NCBI GenBank assembly: GCA_001774505.1
Contig: MFAF01000125.1
Span: 18,322 to 25,848, forward strand
Direction of reading: 5' to 3'
Length of the DNA: 7,527 nt
From: Candidatus Coatesbacteria bacterium RBG_13_66_14
Lineage (GTDB): Bacteria > RBG-13-66-14
Shown piece by piece: positions 1 through 6,730 of this stretch. The number at the start of each line of letters is the position of its first letter. Within the stretch, counting starts at the first letter, position 1. A model generated the notes under the pieces. It was not told where the DNA came from and ran no database searches. It was given only the letters and a program-made list of their open reading frames with translations. Position numbers and translations under genes: made by a program.

Positions 1-600
1 CCGGGGCGCCCCGAAGACGACCTGCGGGTTTTTACGGGGAACCCGGGAGCCCAGGTGGAGGATGTACCTCCCCGGCCGGAGCCCATGTCGCCCGCACTCC
101 TCCTCGACCTCATCGGGCGGCCGCGGTCCGAAGCCCGAGGGCGGCGCCCAGGGGATAACCTTAACCTTCCCGTCGGGGAGGCCGAACTGAGCTGAAATCC
201 CGCAGGCGGAATGCAGGCTGGGCGTAATGACCGCTGCGGCCCGGGCCGCCTCTCGGGTGAGCTGGCGGCGCCTGTCCCTGGCGTAACCCAGTTGGGGTGC
301 CACGTCGTGCAGCGTCAGGACGGAGGGCAGAGGACCCCGGTACAGCAATCGGTTGGCCGGGCCGTGCCACAGGTCGGCCGCCACCCCGAACCGCCGGCGC
401 CTGAAAAACGTGTTGCACCGCGGGGAACCCCAGGCGGCGAGCCGGTCGGCCACCGGCCGGTGAACGCTCCGACAGAAGAGGGTAAGCTCGACGCTCGGGT
501 TTATCGCCAGGGCACGGAGCAGTTCGTCGCAGTACCGCCCCATCCCCTGGGGCCGCGGGCGGAACGCCTCGGTCGCGTCGAAGGCCAGACGAAGGGACAT
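1..600 (-). CDS. GT4-family glycosyltransferase, N-terminal 200 residues (cut by window edge)
   Basis: Reading the minus strand from ATG at 600-598 gives 200 codons without a stop, continuing past the left edge. The protein opens with MSLRLAFDATEAF, the first Rossmann strand typical of GT-B enzymes, followed by GMGRY (residues 19-23), the glycine-rich acceptor-side loop. DLWHGP (76-81), LTLHDV (95-100) and VITPS (124-128) are the usual N-domain landmarks. KVKVIPWAPPSGF (145-157) is the inter-domain linker and LHLGSRVPRKN (181-191) begins the nucleotide-sugar-binding C domain. Family knowledge places it among GT4 enzymes of the WbaZ/MtfB type, which transfer a sugar from a nucleotide donor onto a glycan or lipid-linked acceptor at the cytoplasmic membrane face. 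Donor and acceptor cannot be read here. ATG 600 is preferred because it puts the first beta strand at residue 3. An in-frame GTG at 672 would add a tail with no family resemblance. No strong Shine-Dalgarno precedes the start. It is divergent from the operon beginning at 804. Confidence 0.9.
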   Translation of the reverse strand, partial: MSLRLAFDATEAFRPRPQGMGRYCDELLRALAINPSVELTLFCRSVHRPVADRLAAWGSPRCNTFFRRRRFGVAADLWHGPANRLLYRGPLPSVLTLHDVAPQLGYARDRRRQLTREAARAAAVITPSLHSACGISAQFGLPDGKVKVIPWAPPSGFGPRPPDEVEEECGRHGLRPGRYILHLGSRVPRKNPQVVFGAPR

Positions 601-697
601 AGGGGGCACCGGATCCCGACCGATGTGCGGACGGATCGAGGCCGCGGTCCCTTCCTCCACCCGCCAACCCACGCGCCGTCACCACTTCCTCGATTCA

Positions 698-727
698 AGT
701 ATACCACGGTGCGCGCGGATTGAACAA
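698..727 (-). promoter_or_regulatory. Predicted sigma70-like promoter for the GT4 gene
   Basis: On the minus strand, -35 TTGTTC (727-722) is separated by 18 bases from -10 TATACT (703-698). A TG one base before the -10 makes it an extended -10. Transcription would start near 691 and leave a leader of about 90 bases before the ATG at 600. Predicted by eye from consensus matches only. Confidence 0.55.
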
Positions 728-745
728 CGCAGCCGGAAGCCCATC

Positions 746-774
746 TTGTCGAGGGTCGGGTCCTCTGGTAATAT
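746..774 (+). promoter_or_regulatory. Predicted sigma70-like promoter for the lipoprotein-glycan-RNase J operon
   Basis: On the plus strand, -35 TTGTCG (746-751) is followed by a 17-base spacer and -10 TAATAT (769-774), with TG one base upstream (extended -10). The expected transcription start is near 781, about 23 bases before the ATG at 804. A GGAG Shine-Dalgarno (795-798) fits between them. Geometry and position are both good. Its -35 is 18 bases from the -35 of the divergent promoter. Confidence 0.62.
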
Positions 775-803
775 AGACGCGCAAGTCATCCCCCGGAGAT
801 ACG

Positions 804-1358
804 ATGGTTCGGCATCACCCGCCGCCTTATGTGCTCCTCCTCCTCGTCCTGCTGGCCGCCGGTTGCGGCGAGAGGGAATTCAAGCTCGAAGAGGTGAAGC
901 GCTACCACGAGGAGATGGACGGCCCGGATGCGGACGTGCTGCTCCTGACCGAGCAGGTGCGCCGCTGGGCCGACGACATCGCCCAGTTGGAACCCGAAAT
1001 AGTCGGCCGCGAGGCGCCGGGGCTTTTGAGCCAGGCGCTCATCTACCAAGAAAAGGCCTACGAGTTCGGCGAATTCTTCGCCAGCGCCCGCTACGAAACG
1101 GAAAACATCGCGGAGTTCCTGCAATTTAAAATCGAGGTGCTCGCCTCCCTCCAGGCGGACCTCCAATCGTTCATGGACGATTTCCTGAAGGTGTACCGGT
1201 TCTCGTCGGAGGACGAGGAGGCGCTGCCCGGCTACCACTCCGAGTGGATCGCCCTGGCCTGCAAGAATTTCACCGAGGCCGTGGAAAAGGTCGAGGGCGA
1301 GTTCACCAGGGGCCGCCGCGTTCTCCTGTCGGAGTTCATTCTCATGGGGGATCGCTAG
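804..1358 (+). CDS. Small lipoprotein of unknown function (first of a pair)
   Basis: 184 residues. The N-terminus is a lipoprotein signal: a basic start (MVRHH), a leucine-rich core (residues 9-17) and the lipobox LAAGC ending at Cys21, where signal peptidase II would cut and the mature protein would be lipidated. The residue after Cys is Gly, not Asp, so in a diderm it would be expected at the outer membrane. The mature part is acidic and predicted largely alpha-helical from its heptad-like leucine and charged residue pattern, with no catalytic motif I recognise. Its first mature segment, EEVKRYHEEMDGPDADV, resembles that of the next gene (ELTRYKNEATPADAEL), suggesting old paralogues. ATG 804 is chosen because GGAG lies 5 bases upstream and the signal peptide begins there. 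It is the first gene of the operon. A structural or assembly role with the downstream glycan enzymes is only inferred from position. Confidence 0.82.
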   Translation: MVRHHPPPYVLLLLVLLAAGCGEREFKLEEVKRYHEEMDGPDADVLLLTEQVRRWADDIAQLEPEIVGREAPGLLSQALIYQEKAYEFGEFFASARYETENIAEFLQFKIEVLASLQADLQSFMDDFLKVYRFSSEDEEALPGYHSEWIALACKNFTEAVEKVEGEFTRGRRVLLSEFILMGDR

Positions 1359-1362
1359 GGAC

Positions 1363-1947
1363 ATGCCGCGGATTATAATCGTAACGCTCATGGCGGCGGT
1401 TATCATCGGCGGTTGCGGCCGGAGCGTTTACGACGAGCTGACGCGCTACAAGAACGAGGCCACGCCCGCCGACGCAGAGCTGCAGGCCTGCCTGGACGCT
1501 TACACCGGCAGGCGGCTCCACCTCGGCGAGGGGTACGGGTACCGCCTGCCCTTCGACTCGGTGGAGACCCGGGAGCTGTTGCGCAGGGCTGAAAAGGCGG
1601 AGGAGGAGCTGAAAGGGATAGGTGCGCCCGAACCGAGCGAAGCGAGTTATGCCCCCGGCAAAACCGCCCGGCTCCTCGCCGAGGAGAAGATCGCCGCCGC
1701 CGAGGACATCCGCGGGGCGTTCGAGCTCCTGGACGAGGTGACGCGTGAGTGGGAGGACCGCCTCCCGACGGGACCCCCGCCGGAGGGGGATACCGAGACC
1801 GTGGAGCTCGCACCCGGGGACGTAGAGGCGTGGCGTGACGACATGGCGCGCGTGGACGGTGTCTTCGAGTCGGCGGAGAGGAACTTCGACGACGCCGCCC
1901 TGGCGCTGGGGGCGGCCATCCTCGCCGCCCATGACGATGAGTACTAG
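1363..1947 (+). CDS. Small lipoprotein of unknown function (second of a pair)
   Basis: 194 residues. A short hydrophobic signal (residues 4-15) ends in the lipobox IGGC with Cys18 as the lipidation site. Gly follows the Cys, so outer-membrane sorting would be expected in a diderm. The mature protein begins CGRSVYDELTRYKNEA, echoing the upstream lipoprotein. The rest is acidic, helical and rich in Glu and Ala, with a proline-rich break around residues 139-143 (PTGPPPEG region). No enzyme motif is visible. ATG 1363 lies 4 bases after the previous stop, and G-rich sequence at 1346-1350 and 1358-1360 can serve ribosome binding. Tight spacing implies co-transcription and probable translational coupling with its partner. 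It is likely a divergent duplicate that has kept a related envelope function, but the similarity beyond the N-terminal segment is weak. Confidence 0.82.
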   Translation: MPRIIIVTLMAAVIIGGCGRSVYDELTRYKNEATPADAELQACLDAYTGRRLHLGEGYGYRLPFDSVETRELLRRAEKAEEELKGIGAPEPSEASYAPGKTARLLAEEKIAAAEDIRGAFELLDEVTREWEDRLPTGPPPEGDTETVELAPGDVEAWRDDMARVDGVFESAERNFDDAALALGAAILAAHDDEY

Positions 1948-1949
1948 GC

Positions 1950-1954
1950 GGAGG
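1950..1954 (+). promoter_or_regulatory. Shine-Dalgarno deciding the start of the small membrane protein
   Basis: GGAGG lies 5 bases before ATG 1960. An in-frame GTG at 1954 overlaps this site and so cannot use it. The ATG is therefore the start, two codons later than the longest reading. Confidence 0.75.
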
Positions 1955-1959
1955 TGCAC

Positions 1960-2313
1960 ATGAGATACCGTTTGCTGGGTCTGGAATCCGCCTCCCTTAT
2001 CCGCTTCCTCTTCTTCGGATTCTGGATCGTCCTCGGCGGGCTGGGGTTGATCGCTTACGCGGCATACATCATCGGCTCGATCGAGGAGGGCCTGGTCGAG
2101 GACGAGTTCCTGGCGGTACTTTTCGGGTGCGTCCTGGGACCGCCCTTCTACTCCCTCGTCTTTGCCGGCATCGGCGTCCTGGGCAACTTCGTATACAGGA
2201 AGCTCGCCCGCAGCCTGCCCCCGCTCGTCGCGGAGATGGAGGAGGCGGGCGCGACGGACGCCCATCCGGTCCGGGGCGGAGCCGTCGCGGACGACCGGAA
2301 CCGGCTACCCTAG
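1960..2313 (+). CDS. Two-helix membrane protein, DUF4282-like
   Basis: 117 residues from ATG 1960. There are two hydrophobic helices, roughly residues 14-38 and 50-76, joined by an acidic loop (SIEEGLVEDE), then a basic anchor (YRKLAR) and a hydrophilic tail of about 35 residues. The layout and details (SLIRFLFFGFWIVLGG in the first helix, LGPPFYSL opening the second half of helix two) recall DUF4282 proteins, in which a conserved LGP-type motif sits in the second helix. That assignment is from memory of the family pattern and is tentative. No function is known for DUF4282. The basic residues after helix two and the lack of a signal peptide suggest an inner-membrane protein with both ends in the cytoplasm. 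It sits 12 bases after the second lipoprotein and 10 before the GT2 gene, so an accessory role in the same envelope process is plausible. Confidence 0.78.
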   Translation: MRYRLLGLESASLIRFLFFGFWIVLGGLGLIAYAAYIIGSIEEGLVEDEFLAVLFGCVLGPPFYSLVFAGIGVLGNFVYRKLARSLPPLVAEMEEAGATDAHPVRGGAVADDRNRLP

Positions 2314-2323
2314 GGCGGGTTGG

Positions 2324-3496
2324 ATGACGGCAGCCGTTTGGTCTCTCGTCGGTCTCATCGCCTTCGTCTACGTCGGGTATCCCCTCCTCATCGGCCTGGT
2401 CGGCCTCGTCCGCCGCAGACGACCCCGGGCCGATTCCAGCTTCACGCCGACCCTCGCCCTGCTGATTCCCGCCCACAACGAGGCGACCGTCATCGCCGAC
2501 AAGCTCGCCAACGTCCTGGAGAGCGATTATCCACACGACAGGCTGCGGGTTTACGTCATCTCCGACGCCTCGGACGACGGCACCGACGGGGTGGTCTCGG
2601 GGCAAGGCGACTCCCGGGTGCGCCTCATCCGCCAGGAGAGGCGGGAGGGGAAGGTCAACGCCCTGAAACGGGGGATAGCCGCCGCCGAGGGCGCCGAGAT
2701 AATCTGTTTTTCCGACGCCAACTCGCGCTACGAACCGGACGCCCTGCGGAGGCTGGCCGCCGTTTTCGCCGACCCCCGCGTGGGCGCCGCCTGCGGCCGT
2801 CTGCGCCTGCTCGGGACGGAGCGGTCGGGCACCGCCGCCGGCGAGGGGCTGTACTGGCGCTACGAGGACGCTATCAAGGCCGCAGAGTCGCTCTCCGGAA
2901 CGATGCTCATGGGGGCGGGCACGATTTACGCCGCCCGGCGGGAGCTCATCCCCGACGTGCCGGCCCACCGGGCCGACGACTCCATCGTCCCGCTCTCTAT
3001 CGCCGCAGGGGGCCGCCAAGTGGCCTGGGTGCCCGAGGCGGTGGCCTGGGAGCGCACCGCGGTGGATGCAGGCGAGGAGTTCCGGCGCAAGGTACGGATG
3101 ATCGCCCACGATTTCGGCGGCTACTTCTACCTCCGGGGCTGCTGGCGGCGACCGTCGGTGGGGCTTCGGCTCTTTTTTCACAAATTCCTGCGCTGGCTGG
3201 TGCCCTTTTTCTACCTCATCTCCCTCGGCCTGGCGGTTCCGCCGGCGCTCACCGGCGACACGGCGATGCTGGTCGCGGCGCTGGCCCTGGGCGGGGGGCT
3301 CTTCTGGGGCGCGACCGCCTGGGGGGCGATGGCCCTCGGCTGGCGGCCGAAATCCCTCCCGGGCCGCCTCCTGGCCCTCCCCGGCCACTTCGTCATGGTG
3401 AATACGGCGTCGGTATTCGGCATCTGCCGGTCGGTGTTCCGGGGGAGCCAGGCTGCGTGGGAGGCCGCCCCCAGCTCGCACCGAGGTCTTTCGTGA
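2324..3496 (+). CDS. Membrane GT2 glycosyltransferase, cellulose-synthase-like (CESA_like_1 type)
   Basis: 390 residues. One N-terminal membrane helix (about 5-29) precedes a GT-A catalytic domain. LLIPAHNEATVI (46-57) binds the nucleotide, VISDASDDGTD (78-88) holds the first acidic cluster, EGKVNALKRG (108-117) is the conserved GK-N motif, and FSDANSRYEPDAL (129-141) contains the metal-binding D-A-N version of DxD. GAGTIYAARREL (197-208) and ADDSIVPL (217-224) supply the acceptor site and catalytic aspartate. EEFRRKVRM (251-259) occupies the place of the processive-enzyme Q/RxxRW motif. Three further helices follow (about 291-312, 320-345, 353-375). This arrangement is that of GT2 enzymes in the CESA_like_1 group, which add sugars at the cytoplasmic face and may extrude a polymer. 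The substrate cannot be read. ATG 2324 is chosen because upstream in-frame sequence lies inside the preceding gene and lacks family features. Its stop overlaps the next start by 4 bases. Confidence 0.92.
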   Translation: MTAAVWSLVGLIAFVYVGYPLLIGLVGLVRRRRPRADSSFTPTLALLIPAHNEATVIADKLANVLESDYPHDRLRVYVISDASDDGTDGVVSGQGDSRVRLIRQERREGKVNALKRGIAAAEGAEIICFSDANSRYEPDALRRLAAVFADPRVGAACGRLRLLGTERSGTAAGEGLYWRYEDAIKAAESLSGTMLMGAGTIYAARRELIPDVPAHRADDSIVPLSIAAGGRQVAWVPEAVAWERTAVDAGEEFRRKVRMIAHDFGGYFYLRGCWRRPSVGLRLFFHKFLRWLVPFFYLISLGLAVPPALTGDTAMLVAALALGGGLFWGATAWGAMALGWRPKSLPGRLLALPGHFVMVNTASVFGICRSVFRGSQAAWEAAPSSHRGLS

Positions 3497-4260
3497 AACA
3501 GCCCCCAAACCACGATAAGACCAAGGAGTTTTACGTCCGGGAGGGGCCGCCGGACGGGGCCCTGGGGCGGCTGGCCCACGGGCGGGGGCTGGGCCTGCGG
3601 CGGGCGGTCCTGGGCCTTGAGGGGCTCCGGGACGGCATGCTGGGCGGAATCGCGGGCAAGACGCTGCTCGAGTTGGGCGCGGGTTACGGCGAGGAGCTGA
3701 TCGGATTCACCCTGCGGGGCGCCCGGGCGGTGGGGGTGGACTTCGCCTTCACCCGGCTGTCCCAAATCCCCCGAAAAGCGGAAGAAGCGGGGATCGGGGT
3801 TGCCGCCGTGGCCGGAGACTGCCACCGTCTGCCTTTCCCGGACCGCTCCTTCGACATCGTTTACGGCAGCGCCATCCTGGCCCACCTGGACCGCGAGCGG
3901 GCCCTCGCCGAGGTTCAGAGGGTCCTCGTGACCGGAGGCCGGCTGGTTTTGATCGAGCCGCTGGACCGTCATCCGCTCCTGAAACTCTACCGCCGGTCCT
4001 TGAAAAACAGGGAGGACGTCGTTTCCTACCTCGACTACGCCGAGCTGGACGCGGATCGGTTGGGAGGCGGTTACGATCTGCGCCCCGCAGGCCTGACCTC
4101 GGCGGCGCTTCTGCCCCTGGCCGCCGCGGGGGTGGACGGCGCCTTCTGGCGCGGGACGGCCCGGCTACTCAACCGTCTGGACGCCCTGCTATTCACCAAA
4201 AGCCTCTGGGCGCGGAGGCACGCCTGGGTCTGCCTCGCCCGGTACCGGGGAAAACCTTGA
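3493..4260 (+). CDS. Class I SAM-dependent methyltransferase A
   Basis: 255 residues from GTG 3493, which overlaps the glycosyltransferase stop (GTGA). GAGG at 3483-3486 is the ribosome site. The Rossmann methyltransferase core is clear. TLLELGAGYGEEL (57-69) is the SAM-binding motif I, Asp83 in AVGVDFAF ends strand 2 and contacts the SAM ribose, and GDCHRLPF (108-115) is the adenine-side acidic loop. SFDIVYG (119-125) is motif IV, and VTGGRLVLIEPLDRHPLL (146-163) gives the Methyltransf_11 GG-R turn followed by a distinctive EPLDRHPLL segment. The C-terminus, LLNRLDALLF through the basic RRHAW, matches a family of uncharacterised methyltransferases often seen near glycosyltransferases. It probably methylates a sugar or lipid-linked intermediate made by the preceding enzyme, which is inference from coupling and neighbourhood. 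It is a clear paralogue of the next gene. Confidence 0.9.
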   Translation: MKQPPNHDKTKEFYVREGPPDGALGRLAHGRGLGLRRAVLGLEGLRDGMLGGIAGKTLLELGAGYGEELIGFTLRGARAVGVDFAFTRLSQIPRKAEEAGIGVAAVAGDCHRLPFPDRSFDIVYGSAILAHLDRERALAEVQRVLVTGGRLVLIEPLDRHPLLKLYRRSLKNREDVVSYLDYAELDADRLGGGYDLRPAGLTSAALLPLAAAGVDGAFWRGTARLLNRLDALLFTKSLWARRHAWVCLARYRGKP

Positions 4261-5006
4261 GCGCCGAGGGGAGGATCGGCGAGCTGCGTCGTCTCTTCGA
4301 CGCGCAGCGCGAGCCGGGGCGCCTCACCGGGATTGCCCTCGGGGAGCCAGCGGGGAGGTCCGTCGCCGTTTCCGGGCTGCGCCGCCGGTGGCGGGAGGCC
4401 TTGGGGGAGATAAATGGACGCCGCGTGCTGGAGCTGGGCTGCGGACATGGCGGGGAGATGGCGTACCTGTCCAGGGAGGGCGCGGCTGTAGTGGGGATAG
4501 ACCTCTCACCCCGAAGACTGGAAGCCGCGCGGTCCATCGCCCCGGGACCGACGGTCCTGCTGGCCGACGCCGAAAGGCTGCCCTTCGCCGACGGCGCCTT
4601 CTCCCTGGTGTACGGGAACTCGGTCCTGCTGCACCTGGACAGGCAGAGAGCCTTCGCCGAAATCGGACGGGTCCTTGGACCCCGCGGGATTGCGGTGTTC
4701 CTCGAGCCGCTGGACCGGCACCCCCTCCTACGCGTGTACCGCGCCCTCTTCACCCGGCGGCGCGGGCTCGCCCGTTACCCCTCCCTGGAGGAGCTGGAGG
4801 GGATCAGCCTCGGGGGCTGGACCGACGTCACCCCGTGGTACCTGACGGCGGCGCTGCCGGTGTTCGCGGAACGCCTGTTCGGAACGAGCGGCCTCACCCG
4901 CGGCCTGGCCGAGCTCCTCTCCCGATTCGACGGATGGCTCTTCCGCCGCGGCCGTTGGGCCGCCCGGCGCACCTGGACGGCCCTCGCCGTTTACCGCAAG
5001 GGGTAA
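4257..5006 (+). CDS. Class I SAM-dependent methyltransferase B
   Basis: 249 residues from TTG 4257, overlapping the previous stop as TTGA, with GGGG 6 bases upstream. Motif I is RVLELGCGHGGEM (56-68), with the GxGxG glycines at 61, 63 and 65. The strand-2 acid is Asp82 (VVGIDLS), the acidic loop is ADAERLPF with Asp104, and motif IV is SLVYGNSVLLHLD (116-128). FLEPLDRHPLLRVYR (148-162) matches the same unusual segment in the upstream methyltransferase, and both end with a basic R-R-x-x-W near the C-terminus. All SAM-site residues are present, so the enzyme should be active. Two side-by-side paralogues suggest methylation at two positions or on two related acceptors. No metal or substrate motif names the acceptor. 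No other start gives a better ribosome site, and the TTG is consistent with the GTG and TTG starts on either side. Confidence 0.9.
   Translation: MSAEGRIGELRRLFDAQREPGRLTGIALGEPAGRSVAVSGLRRRWREALGEINGRRVLELGCGHGGEMAYLSREGAAVVGIDLSPRRLEAARSIAPGPTVLLADAERLPFADGAFSLVYGNSVLLHLDRQRAFAEIGRVLGPRGIAVFLEPLDRHPLLRVYRALFTRRRGLARYPSLEELEGISLGGWTDVTPWYLTAALPVFAERLFGTSGLTRGLAELLSRFDGWLFRRGRWAARRTWTALAVYRKG
4998..5003 (+). promoter_or_regulatory. Shine-Dalgarno deciding the TTG start of RNase J
   Basis: AAGGGG overlaps the last codons of the second methyltransferase and ends 5 bases before TTG 5009. No ATG or GTG lies in the right frame before the conserved beta-lactamase core, so this site fixes the start. 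Confidence 0.7.
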
Positions 5007-5008
5007 GC

Positions 5009-6730
5009 TTGGACACGATTCGCACCACCGGCGAGTTGGAGGAGCGCAGGGAAACCCTCGAGCGCGACCTGCCCGAGGGCGCCGTCGCGCTCACCTTCCT
5101 CGGCGGCGTGGGCGAGTTCGGCAAAAACATGCTCCTCCTGGAGGACGACTCGGGCATCGTGGCCGTGGATTGCGGCCAGGCCTTCCCCGACGACACCCTC
5201 CTCGGCGTGGATTCGGTCATACCGGAGACGACTTACCTGGAGGCTCATGCCGATCGGCTGCTGGCATACGTCCTCACCCACTGCCACGAGGACCACATCG
5301 GGGCGCTGCCCTACGTTCTGCCCAAGGCTCCGGCGCCGCTCTACGGCTCGCGCCTGACCCTGGGCTTCATTGACGGGAAGCTCCGCGAGTATTCGGAAAC
5401 ACCAGTCGTGGAGCGGGTGGAGATAAAGGCAGGGCGGAAGTTCAGCATCGGCGGATTCGTGTTCGACCCCGTCGCCGTCTCCCACTCCACCGCCGACAGC
5501 CTGGCCCTGGCAGTCTCGACCCGCGCCGGGGTCATTCTCCACACCGGCGATTTCAAGCTCGACCCGACCCCCGTCGGCCGGCTCCACGACCCGCTCCCCC
5601 GACTGCGCTATTATGGCAAGCGGGGCGTAAGGCTCATGCTGTCCGATTCCACCAACGCCGAGTTCGCCGGTCACTCCCAATCGGAGACAGTGGCCCAGGA
5701 TGCGATCCTGGAGGCCTTCCGCGGGACGCGGGGCCGGATAATACTCACCACCTTCGCCAGCCACATCCACCGTATCCAGGGCGTGGTGGACGCCTGCGAG
5801 GATACCGGCCGCAGCCTGGTCGTCTCCGGGCGCTCGGTGGAGCAGAACGTCCGCATCGCCCGGGAGCTTGGCTACCTGCGGATTCCGAGCGGGATGCTGG
5901 TCCCTCCGAAAGACCTTGGCGACCTGCCGTCCGGCCGCCTCACCCTCCTGGTCTCCGGCAGCCAGGGGGAGCCGCTATCAGCCCTGGCGCGCATCGTCGA
6001 GGGGGAGCACAAGCACATCAAGCTCGAGGCCGACGACCTGGTCATCTTTTCCGCCCGGATGATACCCGGCAACGAGGTGGCCATCGGCCGGCTGATAGAC
6101 CGCATCCTCCTCCACGGCGCCCGGGTCCTCTACGAAAGTGTGGCCCAGGTCCACGTCTCCGGCCACGCCTACGCCGACGAGTTGGCCGAGGTGATGCGCG
6201 CCGCGAAGCCGGAATACTTCATCCCGGTCCACGGCGAGTACCGCCAGCTCTACGCCCATAAAAGACTGGTGGAATCCCTGGGGATGGACGAGCGGAAGAT
6301 ACTCATCCCCCACGTCGGGGCGCGGCTTTTAATGGACGCCGAGGGCGCCTGGTGGGGGGAGCCGGTGCCCGCCGGGCGCATCCTGGTGGACGGTAAGGGC
6401 GTGGGCGACGTGGGGCCCATCGTCCTGCGCGACCGCCGGACAATGGCCGACGACGGCATCCTGGTCATCATCGTCGCCGTCAGCCGCCAGACCGGCGAGG
6501 TCCTGCGCGAGGTGGAGCTGGTGACGCGGGGGCTCGTTTATATAGACGAGAACGAGGCGTTCCTGGGCGAGGTCGCGGCGCGGGTCCACGAACTCATCGA
6601 GGAGGCCGAGCCGGAGGTGCGGGAGGACCGGGAGCTTTTCGCCGACTGGCTGCGGCGGAAGACGCGGCGGTTCATCCAGAAGAAGCTGGAGCGCCGCCCG
6701 CTGGTCGTGCCGGTGATTTACGAGCTGTAA
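5009..6730 (+). CDS. rnj: Ribonuclease J
   Basis: 573 residues, close to the usual ~555, with an N-terminal tail of about 25. RNase J is a cytoplasmic metallo-beta-lactamase/beta-CASP nuclease with 5'-3' exonuclease and endonuclease activity in mRNA decay and rRNA maturation. FLGGVGEFGKN (30-40) opens the fold. HCHEDH (91-96), His159 in VSHSTAD, Asp181 in HTGDFK and His408 in VHGEYR supply the seven ligands of the two-zinc site (His91, His93, Asp95, His96, His159, Asp181, His408). beta-CASP landmarks follow: SDSTNAE, TTFASHIHRIQ, SGSQGEPLSALARI and VSGHAYADEL. The C-terminal domain has LRDRRTMADDGILVII and ends RRPLVVPVIYEL, the family's usual last residues, so the gene is complete. Cys92 replaces the Gly usual in HGHEDH. 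It starts 2 bases after methyltransferase B, with no terminator or promoter seen between, so it is probably expressed from the glycan operon. Confidence 0.97.
   Translation: MDTIRTTGELEERRETLERDLPEGAVALTFLGGVGEFGKNMLLLEDDSGIVAVDCGQAFPDDTLLGVDSVIPETTYLEAHADRLLAYVLTHCHEDHIGALPYVLPKAPAPLYGSRLTLGFIDGKLREYSETPVVERVEIKAGRKFSIGGFVFDPVAVSHSTADSLALAVSTRAGVILHTGDFKLDPTPVGRLHDPLPRLRYYGKRGVRLMLSDSTNAEFAGHSQSETVAQDAILEAFRGTRGRIILTTFASHIHRIQGVVDACEDTGRSLVVSGRSVEQNVRIARELGYLRIPSGMLVPPKDLGDLPSGRLTLLVSGSQGEPLSALARIVEGEHKHIKLEADDLVIFSARMIPGNEVAIGRLIDRILLHGARVLYESVAQVHVSGHAYADELAEVMRAAKPEYFIPVHGEYRQLYAHKRLVESLGMDERKILIPHVGARLLMDAEGAWWGEPVPAGRILVDGKGVGDVGPIVLRDRRTMADDGILVIIVAVSRQTGEVLREVELVTRGLVYIDENEAFLGEVAARVHELIEEAEPEVREDRELFADWLRRKTRRFIQKKLERRPLVVPVIYEL

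Noticed and set aside
161..723. Open frames of 170-174 residues on both strands over the left region
   Set aside because: They are Arg/Pro/Gly-rich frame shadows of the minus-strand GT4 gene, whose true frame shows clear glycosyltransferase motifs and runs off the edge.
2162..2323. N-terminal extension of the GT2 gene
   Set aside because: The 54 extra residues lie inside the DUF4282-like gene in another frame and are Arg/Ser-rich. The family N-terminal helix begins at ATG 2324.
2320..3492. Fusion protein extending methyltransferase A upstream
   Set aside because: The upstream part is a shadow of the GT2 gene. GTG 3493 has a GAGG site and starts the methyltransferase region.
1342..3508. Long minus-strand open frames (307 and 479 codons) opposite the operon
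   Set aside because: High GC keeps antisense frames open. Their translations are low-complexity, without motifs, while the plus strand has recognised proteins.
4388..5008. N-terminal extension of RNase J
   Set aside because: It is a shadow of methyltransferase B. RNase J homology begins shortly after TTG 5009.
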